A DNA stretch of 32,105 nt from Candidatus Sabulitectum sp. Its GTDB lineage: Bacteria > Fermentibacterota > Fermentibacteria > Fermentibacterales > JCC-6. Under the pieces are notes generated by a model, which was not told the DNA's origin, made no database searches, and worked only from the letters and a program-made list of their open reading frames with translations. The position numbers and the translations under genes were made by a program. Location: assembly GCA_029938555.1 (NCBI GenBank), contig JAOZUR010000031.1, positions 1 to 32,105 of the forward strand, read 5' to 3'. Numbering within the stretch: position 1 is the stretch's first letter; every line of letters begins with the position of its first letter. Of the stretch, positions 14,952-22,777 are shown one piece after another.

Positions 14952-16946
14952 CTACTGAACTTTCACAGCGTTGAAAGGACAAACTTCCAGACAGGTTCCG
15001 CATCCAATACACTTATCGGGAATAATGTAATGTGGTGTTTTTCTGGCACCCATGATAGCATCAGTGGGGCATTTTTTAGCACAAAGAGTGCAACCCTTGC
15101 ATAAATCAGCTTCAATACTGTACTCAAGCAAACTGGTGCAAACACCTGCTGGGCAATGACGATCAAAGATGTGTGCTTCATATTCGTCTCTAAACCATCT
15201 TAGCGTGCTTAAAACAGGGTTAGGAGCAGTCTGACCAAGACCACAAAGGCTGGTCTGTTTAATAACTTCACCTAGTTTCTCCATGTTTACAATCCCCTTG
15301 AATCTTTCAAGTGACTGCAAACCTGATTCCCCTCTTCGGCCTCGGGTGATAGCTTCCAACATCTCAAGCATTCTTCTTGTGCCCTCGCGACATGGAATAC
15401 ATTTACCACAACTTTCACGCTGTATGAAATCCATAAAGAATTTTGCAACATCCACCATGCAGGTATCTTCATCCATGACCACAAGCCCTCCAGAGCCCAT
15501 CATAGCTCCAAATTCTTTAAGTGATTCGTAGTCTATTTTGATATCAACATGCTGGGTTGGAATACAACCACCGGATGGTCCGCCAATCTGTACAGCTTTG
15601 AATTTTCTGTTGTTTGGCACACCGCCACCCATTTTAAAAAGAATGTCACTGAGTGATGTTCCCATTGCAACTTCAATAAGGCCAGTATTGGTGATTTTAC
15701 CGGAAAGAGCAAAAACCTTGGTACCTTTGCTTCCTTCTGTACCAATGGAACTGAACCAGTCTGATCCTCTAAAAATAATTGCTGGAACATTTGCAAATGT
15801 TTCTACATTATTTATCACTGTTGGTTTTCCGAAAAGACCACTAATAGCAGGATAAGGAGGTTTCGGAGATGGCATGCCTCTTTTGCCCTCAATGCTGTGT
15901 ATCAACGCAGTTTCTTCACCGCAAACAAAAGCACCTGCACCCATTTTTATCACAAAATCAAGATGGAAACCGCTATCAAGAATATTATCTCCCAGCAAAC
16001 CCCATTCCTTAGCTTGATCAATAGCAATGCGAAGTCGTTCTACTGCTAGAGGATACTCGGCTCTAATGTATACATAAGCCTTGCTTGCGCCTATGGCATA
16101 AGCTGCAATGGCCATTCCTTCTATTAAGCGATGTGGATCGCCTTCAATAACCGCCCTATCCATAAATGCTCCTGGATCACCCTCATCAGCATTACAGATA
16201 ATGTATTTTGCATCTGCCGGTGTTCCTAAGGCAAATTTCCATTTTTTCCCAGCTGGAAAACCACCACCACCTCTGCCTCGCAGTCCACTAAGATCCACTT
16301 CTTCACAGACCTCTACAGGTGTTTTTGTTTTAATAGTATCTGCAAATGCTTTGTAACCATCGCGGGATATGTATTCCTTAATGCTTTCAGGGTTAATTAT
16401 GCCACAATTCTCAAGCACCCATCTGGTTTGAGCACCAAAAAATGGATGCTCTGCCATGGCAATAACATCCTGCCAATTTTCAAGGGTTTCAGATTTGTAC
16501 TGAGCAAGAGCCAGCTCTTCAGGCACCTTATTTTCAAGGATAAATGAATCTAGAAGATCTGTCACTTTATCTTCTGTTACTGTCTGGAAGGAAATTCTTG
16601 CTCTGCCTGGTAATTGAATATCAATGATAGGTTCAACAGCGCACAATCCTACACATCCAACCTCGATGATTTCTGCTTTAATCGAATGGTGTTCCAACCA
16701 GCTTTTCACTACAGCAAGGCTTTTACCTGCCCCTGCTCCAAGACCACAAGTACCGGTTCCAACAAAAATTGCAGGCACGGAAACATCTTGTTTTCTTAAA
16801 ATATTTTTTTGCAAAGCCTGCTTCTCTGTACACTCTGAACTCTCGTGGCACTGGGGACCTGTTGTAAAACAGTCAATAACACTTGGACATGGTTTAATTG
16901 TTGAATGCCAGCATTCACTGCAGCACATAGTAAATTTTTCACTCAT
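14952..16946 (-). CDS. hydB: NAD-linked [FeFe]-hydrogenase subunit HydB (NuoF-like)
   Basis: A 664-residue flavoprotein that binds NAD(H) and FMN. Order: a Cys-rich leader (seven Cys in the first 40 residues), a thioredoxin-like 2Fe-2S domain (GTCGLGAGAGKS, CVGLC), the NuoF FMN/NAD domain (LRGRGGGGFPAGKKWKFA; CNADEGDPGAFMDR), an SLBB segment, the NuoF 4Fe-4S site (SCGKCIPCREGTRR ... SLCGLG) and two C-terminal ferredoxin motifs (CKGCTLCAKKC, CIGCGTCLEVC). This matches HydB of bifurcating hydrogenases. I choose ATG 16946, one base after the hydC stop; the longer frame would overlap hydC. It ends 8 bp before hydA. Confidence 0.93.
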   Translation of the reverse strand: MSEKFTMCCSECWHSTIKPCPSVIDCFTTGPQCHESSECTEKQALQKNILRKQDVSVPAIFVGTGTCGLGAGAGKSLAVVKSWLEHHSIKAEIIEVGCVGLCAVEPIIDIQLPGRARISFQTVTEDKVTDLLDSFILENKVPEELALAQYKSETLENWQDVIAMAEHPFFGAQTRWVLENCGIINPESIKEYISRDGYKAFADTIKTKTPVEVCEEVDLSGLRGRGGGGFPAGKKWKFALGTPADAKYIICNADEGDPGAFMDRAVIEGDPHRLIEGMAIAAYAIGASKAYVYIRAEYPLAVERLRIAIDQAKEWGLLGDNILDSGFHLDFVIKMGAGAFVCGEETALIHSIEGKRGMPSPKPPYPAISGLFGKPTVINNVETFANVPAIIFRGSDWFSSIGTEGSKGTKVFALSGKITNTGLIEVAMGTSLSDILFKMGGGVPNNRKFKAVQIGGPSGGCIPTQHVDIKIDYESLKEFGAMMGSGGLVVMDEDTCMVDVAKFFMDFIQRESCGKCIPCREGTRRMLEMLEAITRGRRGESGLQSLERFKGIVNMEKLGEVIKQTSLCGLGQTAPNPVLSTLRWFRDEYEAHIFDRHCPAGVCTSLLEYSIEADLCKGCTLCAKKCPTDAIMGARKTPHYIIPDKCIGCGTCLEVCPFNAVKVQ

Positions 16947-16947
16947 A

Positions 16948-17415
16948 CTACACTGCCTTCTTTCTATAAGATTCAATAATTCCAGCCACCTGATCACTCT
17001 CTAACCTGGCATGAAATTCACCGTTAACAGCTATTACAGGAGCAAGGCCACAAGCACCAATGCAGGCAACAACTTCTAAACTAAATACACCGTCTTTGGA
17101 AGTTCTTCCTGGCTGAATCTCAAGCTCTTTCTGAATAGATTCAAGTATCGGTAAACTGCCTTTTACATGGCAAGCGGTTCCCCTGCAAACCTGAATATGA
17201 AACTGCCCCATTGGTTCAAATCTAAATTGATTATAGAAAGTAGCTACACCAAAAATCTTGCTGGCAGGTAATCCAAGATGCCTGCCAATAACTTGAACTG
17301 ATTCTTTTGACAAAAAACCCTGCTCTGCCTGAACATCCTGCAGTAATGGAATTAACTTATCTCTTCCTGCATTCGAATAGGTCTTCAGAATTTCATTGAT
17401 TCTTTCCAAACTCAT
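16948..17415 (-). CDS. hydC: NAD-linked [FeFe]-hydrogenase subunit HydC (NuoE-like)
   Basis: A 155-residue NuoE-type protein: an N-terminal helical bundle (LIPLLQDVQAEQGFLS, GVATFYNQF) and a thioredoxin-like 2Fe-2S domain with four cysteines C77, C82, C118, C122 (VCRGTACHVKG; CIGACGLAP). In trimeric hydrogenases it carries electrons next to HydB. Length is normal. It follows rex by 3 bp and precedes hydB by one base, so the order rex-hydC-hydB-hydA is one tightly packed transcription unit. Confidence 0.92.
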   Translation of the reverse strand: MSLERINEILKTYSNAGRDKLIPLLQDVQAEQGFLSKESVQVIGRHLGLPASKIFGVATFYNQFRFEPMGQFHIQVCRGTACHVKGSLPILESIQKELEIQPGRTSKDGVFSLEVVACIGACGLAPVIAVNGEFHARLESDQVAGIIESYRKKAV

Positions 17416-17418
17416 TAA

Positions 17419-18048
17419 CTAATCTCCTTCTCGTGCAAAGTAAGCCACTTTTTCAAGAGCTGCTGTTACATCTCTATTTTCCAGATAAACTTTTTTTGAT
17501 ACCTTCAAGGGAACCGGTGCATAATTGAGAATACCAGTAACACCTGCTTTTTCAAGCCTGTCAGCCACTGCCTGGGCTGCATCTGATGGCAGGGTAAGTA
17601 TGGCGACTGTAATACCTTCTAGTTTTATGATTTTTTCTAGCTCATTTTGTGCATAACACCTGCATCCACAAATAACTCTGCCATATTTTGTGCTGTCTGT
17701 ATCAAAAGTGGCAACAATTTGAAGATGCGATCTTCGATCAGAAATGAAAGAAACAAGAGCCCTTCCAAGATTACCCATGCCCACAACTGCAACTTTTGAT
17801 GGTTTTGCCCCGTCCAGTTCTTTTCCTATGCTTTTAGCCAAATCTGCCACAAGATAGCCCTTACCAGGACTTCCAGAATAACCTATGGTCATTAAATCTC
17901 TTCGTATCTGAGCAGGGCTAACGCATGCCATTGATGCAAGCTGATATGAAAACAGATTAGACACCTCATTTTCCAGACGAGTCTCAAGCAACCATCTATA
18001 AAGGCTTAATCGTTCAACTATTTTCTCTGAAATCACAACTTGCTCCAT
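17419..18048 (-). CDS. rex: Redox-sensing transcriptional repressor Rex
   Basis: A 209-residue Rex protein: an N-terminal winged helix (LYRWLLETRLENE, VSPAQIRRDLMTIGYSGSPGKGY) and a Rossmann domain with GMGNLGRAL for NAD(H), then a C-terminal swapped helix. Rex binds DNA when NADH/NAD+ is low and releases when NADH rises. It is the first gene of the hydrogenase operon, with a Rex-type operator at 18082-18099 in its leader, so it probably represses itself and the hyd genes: high NADH would switch on H2 production to reoxidise it. There is no clear Shine-Dalgarno sequence before ATG 18048. Confidence 0.94.
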   Translation of the reverse strand: MEQVVISEKIVERLSLYRWLLETRLENEVSNLFSYQLASMACVSPAQIRRDLMTIGYSGSPGKGYLVADLAKSIGKELDGAKPSKVAVVGMGNLGRALVSFISDRRSHLQIVATFDTDSTKYGRVICGCRCYAQNELEKIIKLEGITVAILTLPSDAAQAVADRLEKAGVTGILNYAPVPLKVSKKVYLENRDVTAALEKVAYFAREGD

Positions 18049-18081
18049 TCGTAACGGCCAAACAAAAAAAAGAAACAGGCA

Positions 18082-18099
18082 CTGTTATTTTTTTCACAA
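18082..18099 (-). promoter_or_regulatory. Predicted Rex operator
   Basis: On the minus strand the site reads TTGTGAAAAAAATAACAG, close to the Rex consensus TTGTGAA-N4-TT(C/A)ACAA: the left half is perfect and the right half is ATAACAG instead of TTAACAA. It lies directly downstream of the -10 box, where bound Rex would block initiation of rex-hydCBA. Confidence 0.65.
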
Positions 18100-18106
18100 C
18101 ACCTAT

Positions 18107-18134
18107 ATTCTAAGCAAACTACTTCTCCTGTCAA
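18107..18134 (-). promoter_or_regulatory. Predicted promoter of the rex-hyd operon
   Basis: On the minus strand: TTGACA (18134-18129), a 16-bp spacer and TAGAAT (18112-18107). Transcription would start near 18100, giving a leader of about 50 nt before rex, with the Rex operator at its very beginning. Confidence 0.6.
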
Positions 18135-18222
18135 GGGGTTTTGCAATATGGACTTATAACCTTATCAATTACTTCACTAATTGATCGTATTGCCTCATGA
18201 ACCTCCGTATTTATGATAAACA

Positions 18223-18254
18223 GTAAATGCTGCTCACGCCGGTGAACATTTACA
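18223..18254 (+). repeat. Dispersed palindromic repeat, copy 1
   Basis: A 27-bp motif (18228-18254) beginning TGCTGCTC and containing CGCCGGTGAAC is repeated at 31912-31938 with three mismatches. Here it is nested in an inverted repeat: GTAAATG (18223-18229) and CATTTAC (18247-18253) flank an inner TCAC-GCCG-GTGA. The remaining intergenic sequence between rex and the membrane gene (18135-18417) shows nothing else. Confidence 0.6.
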
Positions 18255-18417
18255 GTGGCAATTAGGAAAAGTTTGTCAAATCAAAAGGAATCTCAGAGCA
18301 AAAACTCCTGCATATTAATTTCAAAATTGAGGTAAATGATATCAGGAAAATCCATAGAATTGTAGTGATGAATGTGAGATACTAGACTCTATCTGTTTGA
18401 AGAAGAAGAGCATGTTT

Positions 18418-18897
18418 TTAAAATAACTGAAAATGAATCACCAGCAGAACAATAAGGGAAAGTGGCATAAAAATATCCCAGTAAAGTATGTATCCTGCAT
18501 TTCCCGCATTAACATTCCCGTTTTTTTTGATTTCAACAATATGACTAATCGCACAGGGCCAAAGAAACAGGGTAACCGCAATTGTTGTAACTATCCAGAA
18601 TGCTCCTTGATAAATTGTACACATAACTCCCAGAATTGATAGGGAAAGACTATAACCAGCAAGAGTATTTTGAAAGTGAGATGATTCCCAGCCGATGTAA
18701 GAAGCGGTACTTTCTCTTTTTACAGAGTGTAGAATAATACTTGGAATCATCTGGCATGTTACAAGATAAAAAAAGATGTTTTTAATGGTGGTTTCAACAA
18801 AATTAACTAAGCCATGCTGAATCAGATTAGTAATTGTTACTACGATGAATATTAGAAAGGGAATCATAATTCCGAATTTATCAAAGAATTTTTTCAT
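18418..18897 (-). CDS. Small integral membrane protein, DUF6790-like
   Basis: About 159 residues with four hydrophobic spans. The segment GWESSHFQNTLAGYSLSLS, then LWPCAISHIVEI and GNAGYILYWDIFMPL, is reminiscent of the DUF6790 family; I am not certain. I choose ATG 18897 with GAGGGAAC upstream; a longer frame to 18945 overlaps the preceding gene. It shares the (W)xSxxFQ motif and overall layout with the protein encoded just upstream, so the two look like diverged tandem paralogues, 16 bp apart. Function unknown. Confidence 0.65.
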   Translation of the reverse strand: MKKFFDKFGIMIPFLIFIVVTITNLIQHGLVNFVETTIKNIFFYLVTCQMIPSIILHSVKRESTASYIGWESSHFQNTLAGYSLSLSILGVMCTIYQGAFWIVTTIAVTLFLWPCAISHIVEIKKNGNVNAGNAGYILYWDIFMPLSLIVLLVIHFQLF

Positions 18898-18913
18898 ATA
18901 TAGTTCCCTCTGC

Positions 18914-19381
18914 TTAAACTTTGTTCCACTGAAACAAAAGTACAATCAATACTCCGGACACAATAAGATTCTGGAGAAACAGGTAAAGTAATTTACCGTT
19001 TCTCATTTTACTTCTTTTTATCTCCTTAAAAAGTAAGGGTGTAATAAAAAGATATACGGGTACATAGAGTATGGTAGCTGCCAAATGAAAATTGCCATTA
19101 TACCAGTATGATAAAATTCCGGGTATTGCCATTCCAAAATTTACATAAGAAAATTCACGCTGGAATTGGTTTGATTTCCAGTTAAAAATACCTGCCGTTC
19201 TAAGAGGGAAAAATATATTACTAAAACCAAAAAGCAGATTCTGTAATCCCATAAAACAAAATAATAACCACGAAACAAAAAATGCTGATGAAAAGTTCTG
19301 ATGAAAAAAACCAAAAATTATAAAAACAAGTAGAGGAAGAAAAAGAACAGCCGTAACAAAATAAGTGCCTTTTTTATTCAT
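18914..19381 (-). CDS. Small integral membrane protein, paralogue of the next gene
   Basis: A 155-residue protein with four predicted membrane spans (TAVLFLPLLVFIIFGFF; FFVSWLLFCFMGLQNLLFG; LAATILYVPVYLFITPLL; LFLQNLIVSGVLIVLLF). FNWKSNQFQREFSYVNFGMAIPG corresponds to the GWESSHFQ region of the downstream neighbour. A good ribosome-binding site, GGAGG, precedes ATG 19381. No enzymatic motif is visible. It is separated from the sugar-porter gene by a strong hairpin. Confidence 0.6.
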   Translation of the reverse strand: MNKKGTYFVTAVLFLPLLVFIIFGFFHQNFSSAFFVSWLLFCFMGLQNLLFGFSNIFFPLRTAGIFNWKSNQFQREFSYVNFGMAIPGILSYWYNGNFHLAATILYVPVYLFITPLLFKEIKRSKMRNGKLLYLFLQNLIVSGVLIVLLFQWNKV

Positions 19382-19407
19382 GCAATCCTCCAGAACTCAC
19401 AGAGCAA

Positions 19408-19434
19408 ATCAGGTTGTGTATAGCACAACCTGAT
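19408..19434 (-). terminator. Perfect 11-bp hairpin after the sugar porter gene
   Basis: ATCAGGTTGTG-TATAG-CACAACCTGAT is a perfect 11-bp stem with a 5-nt loop, between the porter stop codon and the next gene. The T-rich tail is poor (TTGCTC on the minus strand), so it may be a weak terminator, an mRNA-stabilising structure or an operator for the membrane-protein genes. Confidence 0.5.
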
Positions 19435-19463
19435 AATTTGTTGTTATCATAAAAGTTACAAAA

Positions 19464-20876
19464 CTATTCAATTTTTGAAACTCCCAGTTTTCTTAATTTT
19501 CTTCCTGCTTTCAAGTTAATTTCCAATTGCTCAAGTGAAATACCTTTAGTTTCTGGAACAAAACCTGAAACTAGGAAAAGCCCTAGAATACAGAATAAAG
19601 CAAATGCGAAAAACAGGACAGAGCCTCCCCACTTACTCATAACAGTAAGGGATGATTGAACAACAACTGCTGCTGCTGTCCAGTTAACCAATGTTGTAAC
19701 TGCCATACCTACATCACGAATAGCCAGCGGGAATATTTCAGCACAGAGAATCCAGATAATCGGTCCTACAGAAACTGCAAAAGCGATTATATAAAAAATT
19801 GCACTTACAATCATCGTCCAACTAAGATATCCTGGGAGCTGATAGTCTCCTCCAACATGAGCTTCTGTCGTATGGAAAATTAATCCAATAACAATCAGAG
19901 CTATTGTCATAACAGTTAAACCAAAATACATAATGGGTTTTCGACCAATCTTATCCACAATAAAAACAGCCACAAGAGTTGCAATCATATTGAAAGCACC
20001 AACTACAATTACTGCTACACCTGGGTTTGTTAAACCCGCAGTGCGGAATATCTGGCCAGAGTAGTAGATAATGCAGTTTATGCCGCTAAGTTGCTGAAGT
20101 AATTGCAGAAAAATACCAAGAACAAGAACTCTGATGAAATATGGTTTCCTTATTAAATTCCATGCTGATTCCTTCTTTTTACTATCGCCCATACTTGCTT
20201 CCAGCTCGGCAAACTCTTTGCTGCTTTCTTCTTCAGTTTCCCTAGTTTTTTTCAGAATGGCTTCTGCTTCTGTTTTTCTCCCTTTAAGCATCAACCATCT
20301 TGGTGTTTCCGGTAAGAAGAAAGAGCCAATAAGCATAACAAAAGATGGAATAGCAATAATACCCAGCATCAGACGCCAGCTATGATAATGCTCTCCTATA
20401 TATTTGTTAGATAAGTAAATAAGAAAAATACCTATTGTTATCATCAGCTGATACATTGAGATGAATCCACCACGCCATTTTGTAGGGGCAATTTCAGAGA
20501 GATAGAGGGGAACAGCAAGAGAGGCACAACCAACAGCGAGACCAATACAAAATCTGGCAGAAAAAAGAATAAAAACTTCCCTAGTGAGTGATCCAACAAT
20601 AGTAAATACCAGAAAAAATAATGCTGCGAATATCAGTGTTTTCTTTCTACCAATTACTCGAGCAATCCATCCACTTAAAACTGCTCCCACAATACAACCA
20701 TAAATCATTATGCTGGCAAAAGTTTCACCTTTTAGAACAGACCAGGTAAATTCCTGATCGATTAATTCAAGAGAGCCATTAATAAATCCCTGGTCTAAAC
20801 CGAAAAGCATTCCACCTAATGCTGCAAGTGTGCAGATAACAAAGAGATAGGTTTTGGGATTAAGTTGCTTCGCCAT
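19464..20876 (-). CDS. Sugar porter family MFS transporter
   Basis: A 470-residue, 12-span member of the sugar porter family (XylE/GalP/GLUT). All signature motifs are present: GRKKT after span 2, RFCIGLAVGCASLAVPLYL and SEIAPTKWRGG, PETPRWLMLKGR before the central loop, QQLSGINCIIYYS in span 7, DKIGRKP, and VPETKG at the C-terminus. It likely imports a hexose or pentose, usually by proton symport. I choose ATG 20876, with AGGA 8 bp upstream. It lies directly downstream of the hexokinase gene, so glucose, mannose or another hexose is the best guess. Length and motifs suggest it is intact. Confidence 0.9.
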   Translation of the reverse strand: MAKQLNPKTYLFVICTLAALGGMLFGLDQGFINGSLELIDQEFTWSVLKGETFASIMIYGCIVGAVLSGWIARVIGRKKTLIFAALFFLVFTIVGSLTREVFILFSARFCIGLAVGCASLAVPLYLSEIAPTKWRGGFISMYQLMITIGIFLIYLSNKYIGEHYHSWRLMLGIIAIPSFVMLIGSFFLPETPRWLMLKGRKTEAEAILKKTRETEEESSKEFAELEASMGDSKKKESAWNLIRKPYFIRVLVLGIFLQLLQQLSGINCIIYYSGQIFRTAGLTNPGVAVIVVGAFNMIATLVAVFIVDKIGRKPIMYFGLTVMTIALIVIGLIFHTTEAHVGGDYQLPGYLSWTMIVSAIFYIIAFAVSVGPIIWILCAEIFPLAIRDVGMAVTTLVNWTAAAVVVQSSLTVMSKWGGSVLFFAFALFCILGLFLVSGFVPETKGISLEQLEINLKAGRKLRKLGVSKIE

Positions 20877-20901
20877 AATCGATCCTTTCATTTGGTATTA
20901 T

Positions 20902-22251
20902 CTAATTTTTTGCATTCGTTCTCAAAATATTATATGCTACTGCTGCAGTAATTGCTGCACCTTTTCCAGACCCATCTTTTGTATGAGTTAAGTTTATCAA
21001 ATGCTTTTTATCTTTTAAGTATTCACTCAGCAAATCCTCCATGTTTTGCTTAAAAAGAGGATACTTCGCAAATACGGTGCCATCAACAGCAATTAAATGT
21101 TTTTTTGTAAGTAAGGGATCCATCCATAGAACAACAGAAACAACAGCGGCTGCAGCTATTCTTGCCGCTCTTTTTGACACAATAAAAAATATTTCCTTTA
21201 AGGTCTTTCTATCATAAATAGTACTATCAGTTATACCAGCTTTAACTAAAAATTCCTCTGTTTTAGCTAAAGAATCAGTATTATCTGCTGCTACAAGAGC
21301 CATGTCCTCTGTTTCAAGAAAGCCATTTCTGGTAAAAGCATGAGAAACAATAATGTTAAATAGAAATTTCTTGTTTATCATGTCGCAAATTATCAATCGG
21401 GAGAGTTCACCCAAATACATTCCTGAAACCATTTTTTCGAAAATCTGCTCTCCCGGATTGATAGATGTTTCATCAAGAATGGTATCATAACTTGTACCAT
21501 TGTATCCGTTAAAATCGCCCCATTCCATATCTATTACCATAGTTGGTTTTGAAAAATGAATTTGCAGTTTTTTTATGTTTTCAGTTTTCTCAAGATAACA
21601 GGCATTGGTTCCTGTACCTAAAATTACTCCCATATCACAATTTGAATTAGAGTAACTTTCTTCCATAAGTGTTCCCACCGTATCATTTACCAATGCACTA
21701 ATCTGTATATTGTTTAATTGCCTTCGTTTAAAAGCTTTATTCAGTAGAATTACAGCATCCTCGTTAATCCCGTCTTTGATGCTAAAACCCTTTGTCCACT
21801 GAATCAATTTCCCTGAATTAACAGATATCTGTTCTACAGGAAAAGAGAAAGTAAAACCCAAATGGTAATTTACATTTTTGCTTATATCATTTTCATTTAA
21901 AAATTCGCTAACACATAACGCAATAAAATCAAAAAGTTCTTCGGTTGTACCCTGCATTATGTTTCTTGAAAGCGTAACTTTTTTAACTGTATCAACTACG
22001 GAGTTGCCCATTCCATCAAGCGTTGCTAAAAGAACTCTAAGGTTTGTTCCTCCTAGATCAATAGCTAAAAAATGCCCTGATTCCTTGCCCTGTGATCTTG
22101 TTACAAATGCAGGAAGCATCTTTAGAGAAGAGGTTTGCCCCGATAAACCTCTTAACATTTCTTCATGAAAATGCTTCCGCATATTCTCAACTGCTGAAAC
22201 ATCTATATCAAAAAGATAAAACAAATCAGATAGATTTTTTGTGTGAGACAA
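20902..22251 (-). CDS. Eukaryotic-type hexokinase
   Basis: A 449-residue hexokinase of the large eukaryotic-type family, not the bacterial ROK or Glk glucokinases. Visible marks are the phosphate-binding LAIDLGGTNLRVLLATLDG, the sugar-binding FTFSFPVEQISVNSGKLIQW and TKGFSIKDG, ALVNDTVGTLM, GVILGTGTNACYLE, EWGDFNGYNGT, and the C-terminal DGSGKGAAITAAVA. It should phosphorylate glucose, mannose or fructose with ATP. The start is TTG 22251, preceded by AAGGATGG. It is first in a two-gene operon with the sugar porter, so import and trapping of the sugar are co-expressed. Such hexokinases are uncommon in bacteria. Confidence 0.9.
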   Translation of the reverse strand: MSHTKNLSDLFYLFDIDVSAVENMRKHFHEEMLRGLSGQTSSLKMLPAFVTRSQGKESGHFLAIDLGGTNLRVLLATLDGMGNSVVDTVKKVTLSRNIMQGTTEELFDFIALCVSEFLNENDISKNVNYHLGFTFSFPVEQISVNSGKLIQWTKGFSIKDGINEDAVILLNKAFKRRQLNNIQISALVNDTVGTLMEESYSNSNCDMGVILGTGTNACYLEKTENIKKLQIHFSKPTMVIDMEWGDFNGYNGTSYDTILDETSINPGEQIFEKMVSGMYLGELSRLIICDMINKKFLFNIIVSHAFTRNGFLETEDMALVAADNTDSLAKTEEFLVKAGITDSTIYDRKTLKEIFFIVSKRAARIAAAAVVSVVLWMDPLLTKKHLIAVDGTVFAKYPLFKQNMEDLLSEYLKDKKHLINLTHTKDGSGKGAAITAAVAYNILRTNAKN

Positions 22252-22281
22252 TTACCATCCTTCCATTTTGAGACTTTTATT

Positions 22282-22310
22282 ATTCTACTTCAGTTAATCA
22301 AGTAAAACAA
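22282..22310 (-). promoter_or_regulatory. Predicted promoter of the hexokinase-porter operon
   Basis: On the minus strand: TTGTTT (22310-22305), a 17-bp spacer and TAGAAT (22287-22282), giving a leader of about 25 nt before the TTG start of hexokinase. Confidence 0.5.
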
Positions 22311-22321
22311 GTGTAATGTTA

Positions 22322-22349
22322 AATTTGATTTGCTTAGACAAATCAAATT
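22322..22349. promoter_or_regulatory. Perfect 11-bp inverted repeat upstream of hexokinase
   Basis: AATTTGATTTG-CTTAGA-CAAATCAAATT is a perfect inverted repeat with a 6-bp centre, 12 bp upstream of the hexokinase -35 box. No gene ends here, so an operator for a sugar-responsive regulator is more likely than a terminator. Confidence 0.45.
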
Positions 22350-22431
22350 CTGTTAAGTAGTTTCATTCTGGAAATGTTAATCATTTTGAATCAATAGTGT
22401 CCCACCGTTACTGCTTTGCGATGTCAATCAA

Positions 22432-22556
22432 GATGCTAAAGTTTAAGCTGTACAGCTTAATGTATCGGTATAATGCGCATAGCACCGCTATGCAATTGAA
22501 CTAGTAACGCCACTGGGGCTCTGGAGAGCCAGCAGGATGCTAAAGTTTAAGCTGTA
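22432..22556. repeat. 21-bp direct repeat enclosing three palindromes
   Basis: The same 21 bp (starting GATGCTAAAG and ending AAGCTGTA) occur at 22432-22452 and 22536-22556. Three inverted repeats lie in this interval: the perfect 18-bp palindrome TTAAGCTGTACAGCTTAA (22443-22460), GCATAGC-ACC-GCTATGC (22477-22493) and GGCTCT-GG-AGAGCC (22517-22530). Immediately upstream, TAGTGTCCCA (22395-22404) equals the first bases of the IS terminal repeat at 6685. I see no open frame. The rest of the 526-bp gap up to the GH64-like gene holds only the promoters listed. Confidence 0.7.
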
Positions 22557-22703
22557 TAGTGCACTAGATTCATCTGTGCTTGTCATTGCTTCTAGACCTA
22601 AAGCAAATATTTTGGGTTTTGAAGAATGTTCTCATCAATCCCTACACATCATTACTTCCCCGTTTGCTAAGATAAAGGATACTATAGAAGTCAACATTAT
22701 CTC

Positions 22704-22732
22704 TTGACCTGCTTTATTATACTTAATATTGT
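22704..22732 (+). promoter_or_regulatory. Predicted promoter of the secreted glycosidase gene cluster
   Basis: TTGACC (22704-22709), a 17-bp spacer and TATTGT (22727-22732), with the first gene starting at 22778 after GAAGGAAGG. The following genes, to 31662, are on the same strand with short gaps and could be one transcript. Confidence 0.5.
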
Positions 22733-22777
22733 TTAGACTATTCTCGATAATTATATTTGTGAAGGAAGGTGCAAAAA

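Noticed and set aside
13225-15012. A longer hydA start at 15012 and a longer hydB start at 16997
   Set aside because: Both would overlap the preceding gene; the ATGs at 14943 and 16946 fit the gene ends, AGGAGG precedes the former, and both fit family N-termini.
22395-22404. TAGTGTCCCA as a second copy of the IS end
   Set aside because: Only 10 bases match and no partner end or target duplication is visible nearby, so an insertion cannot be claimed.
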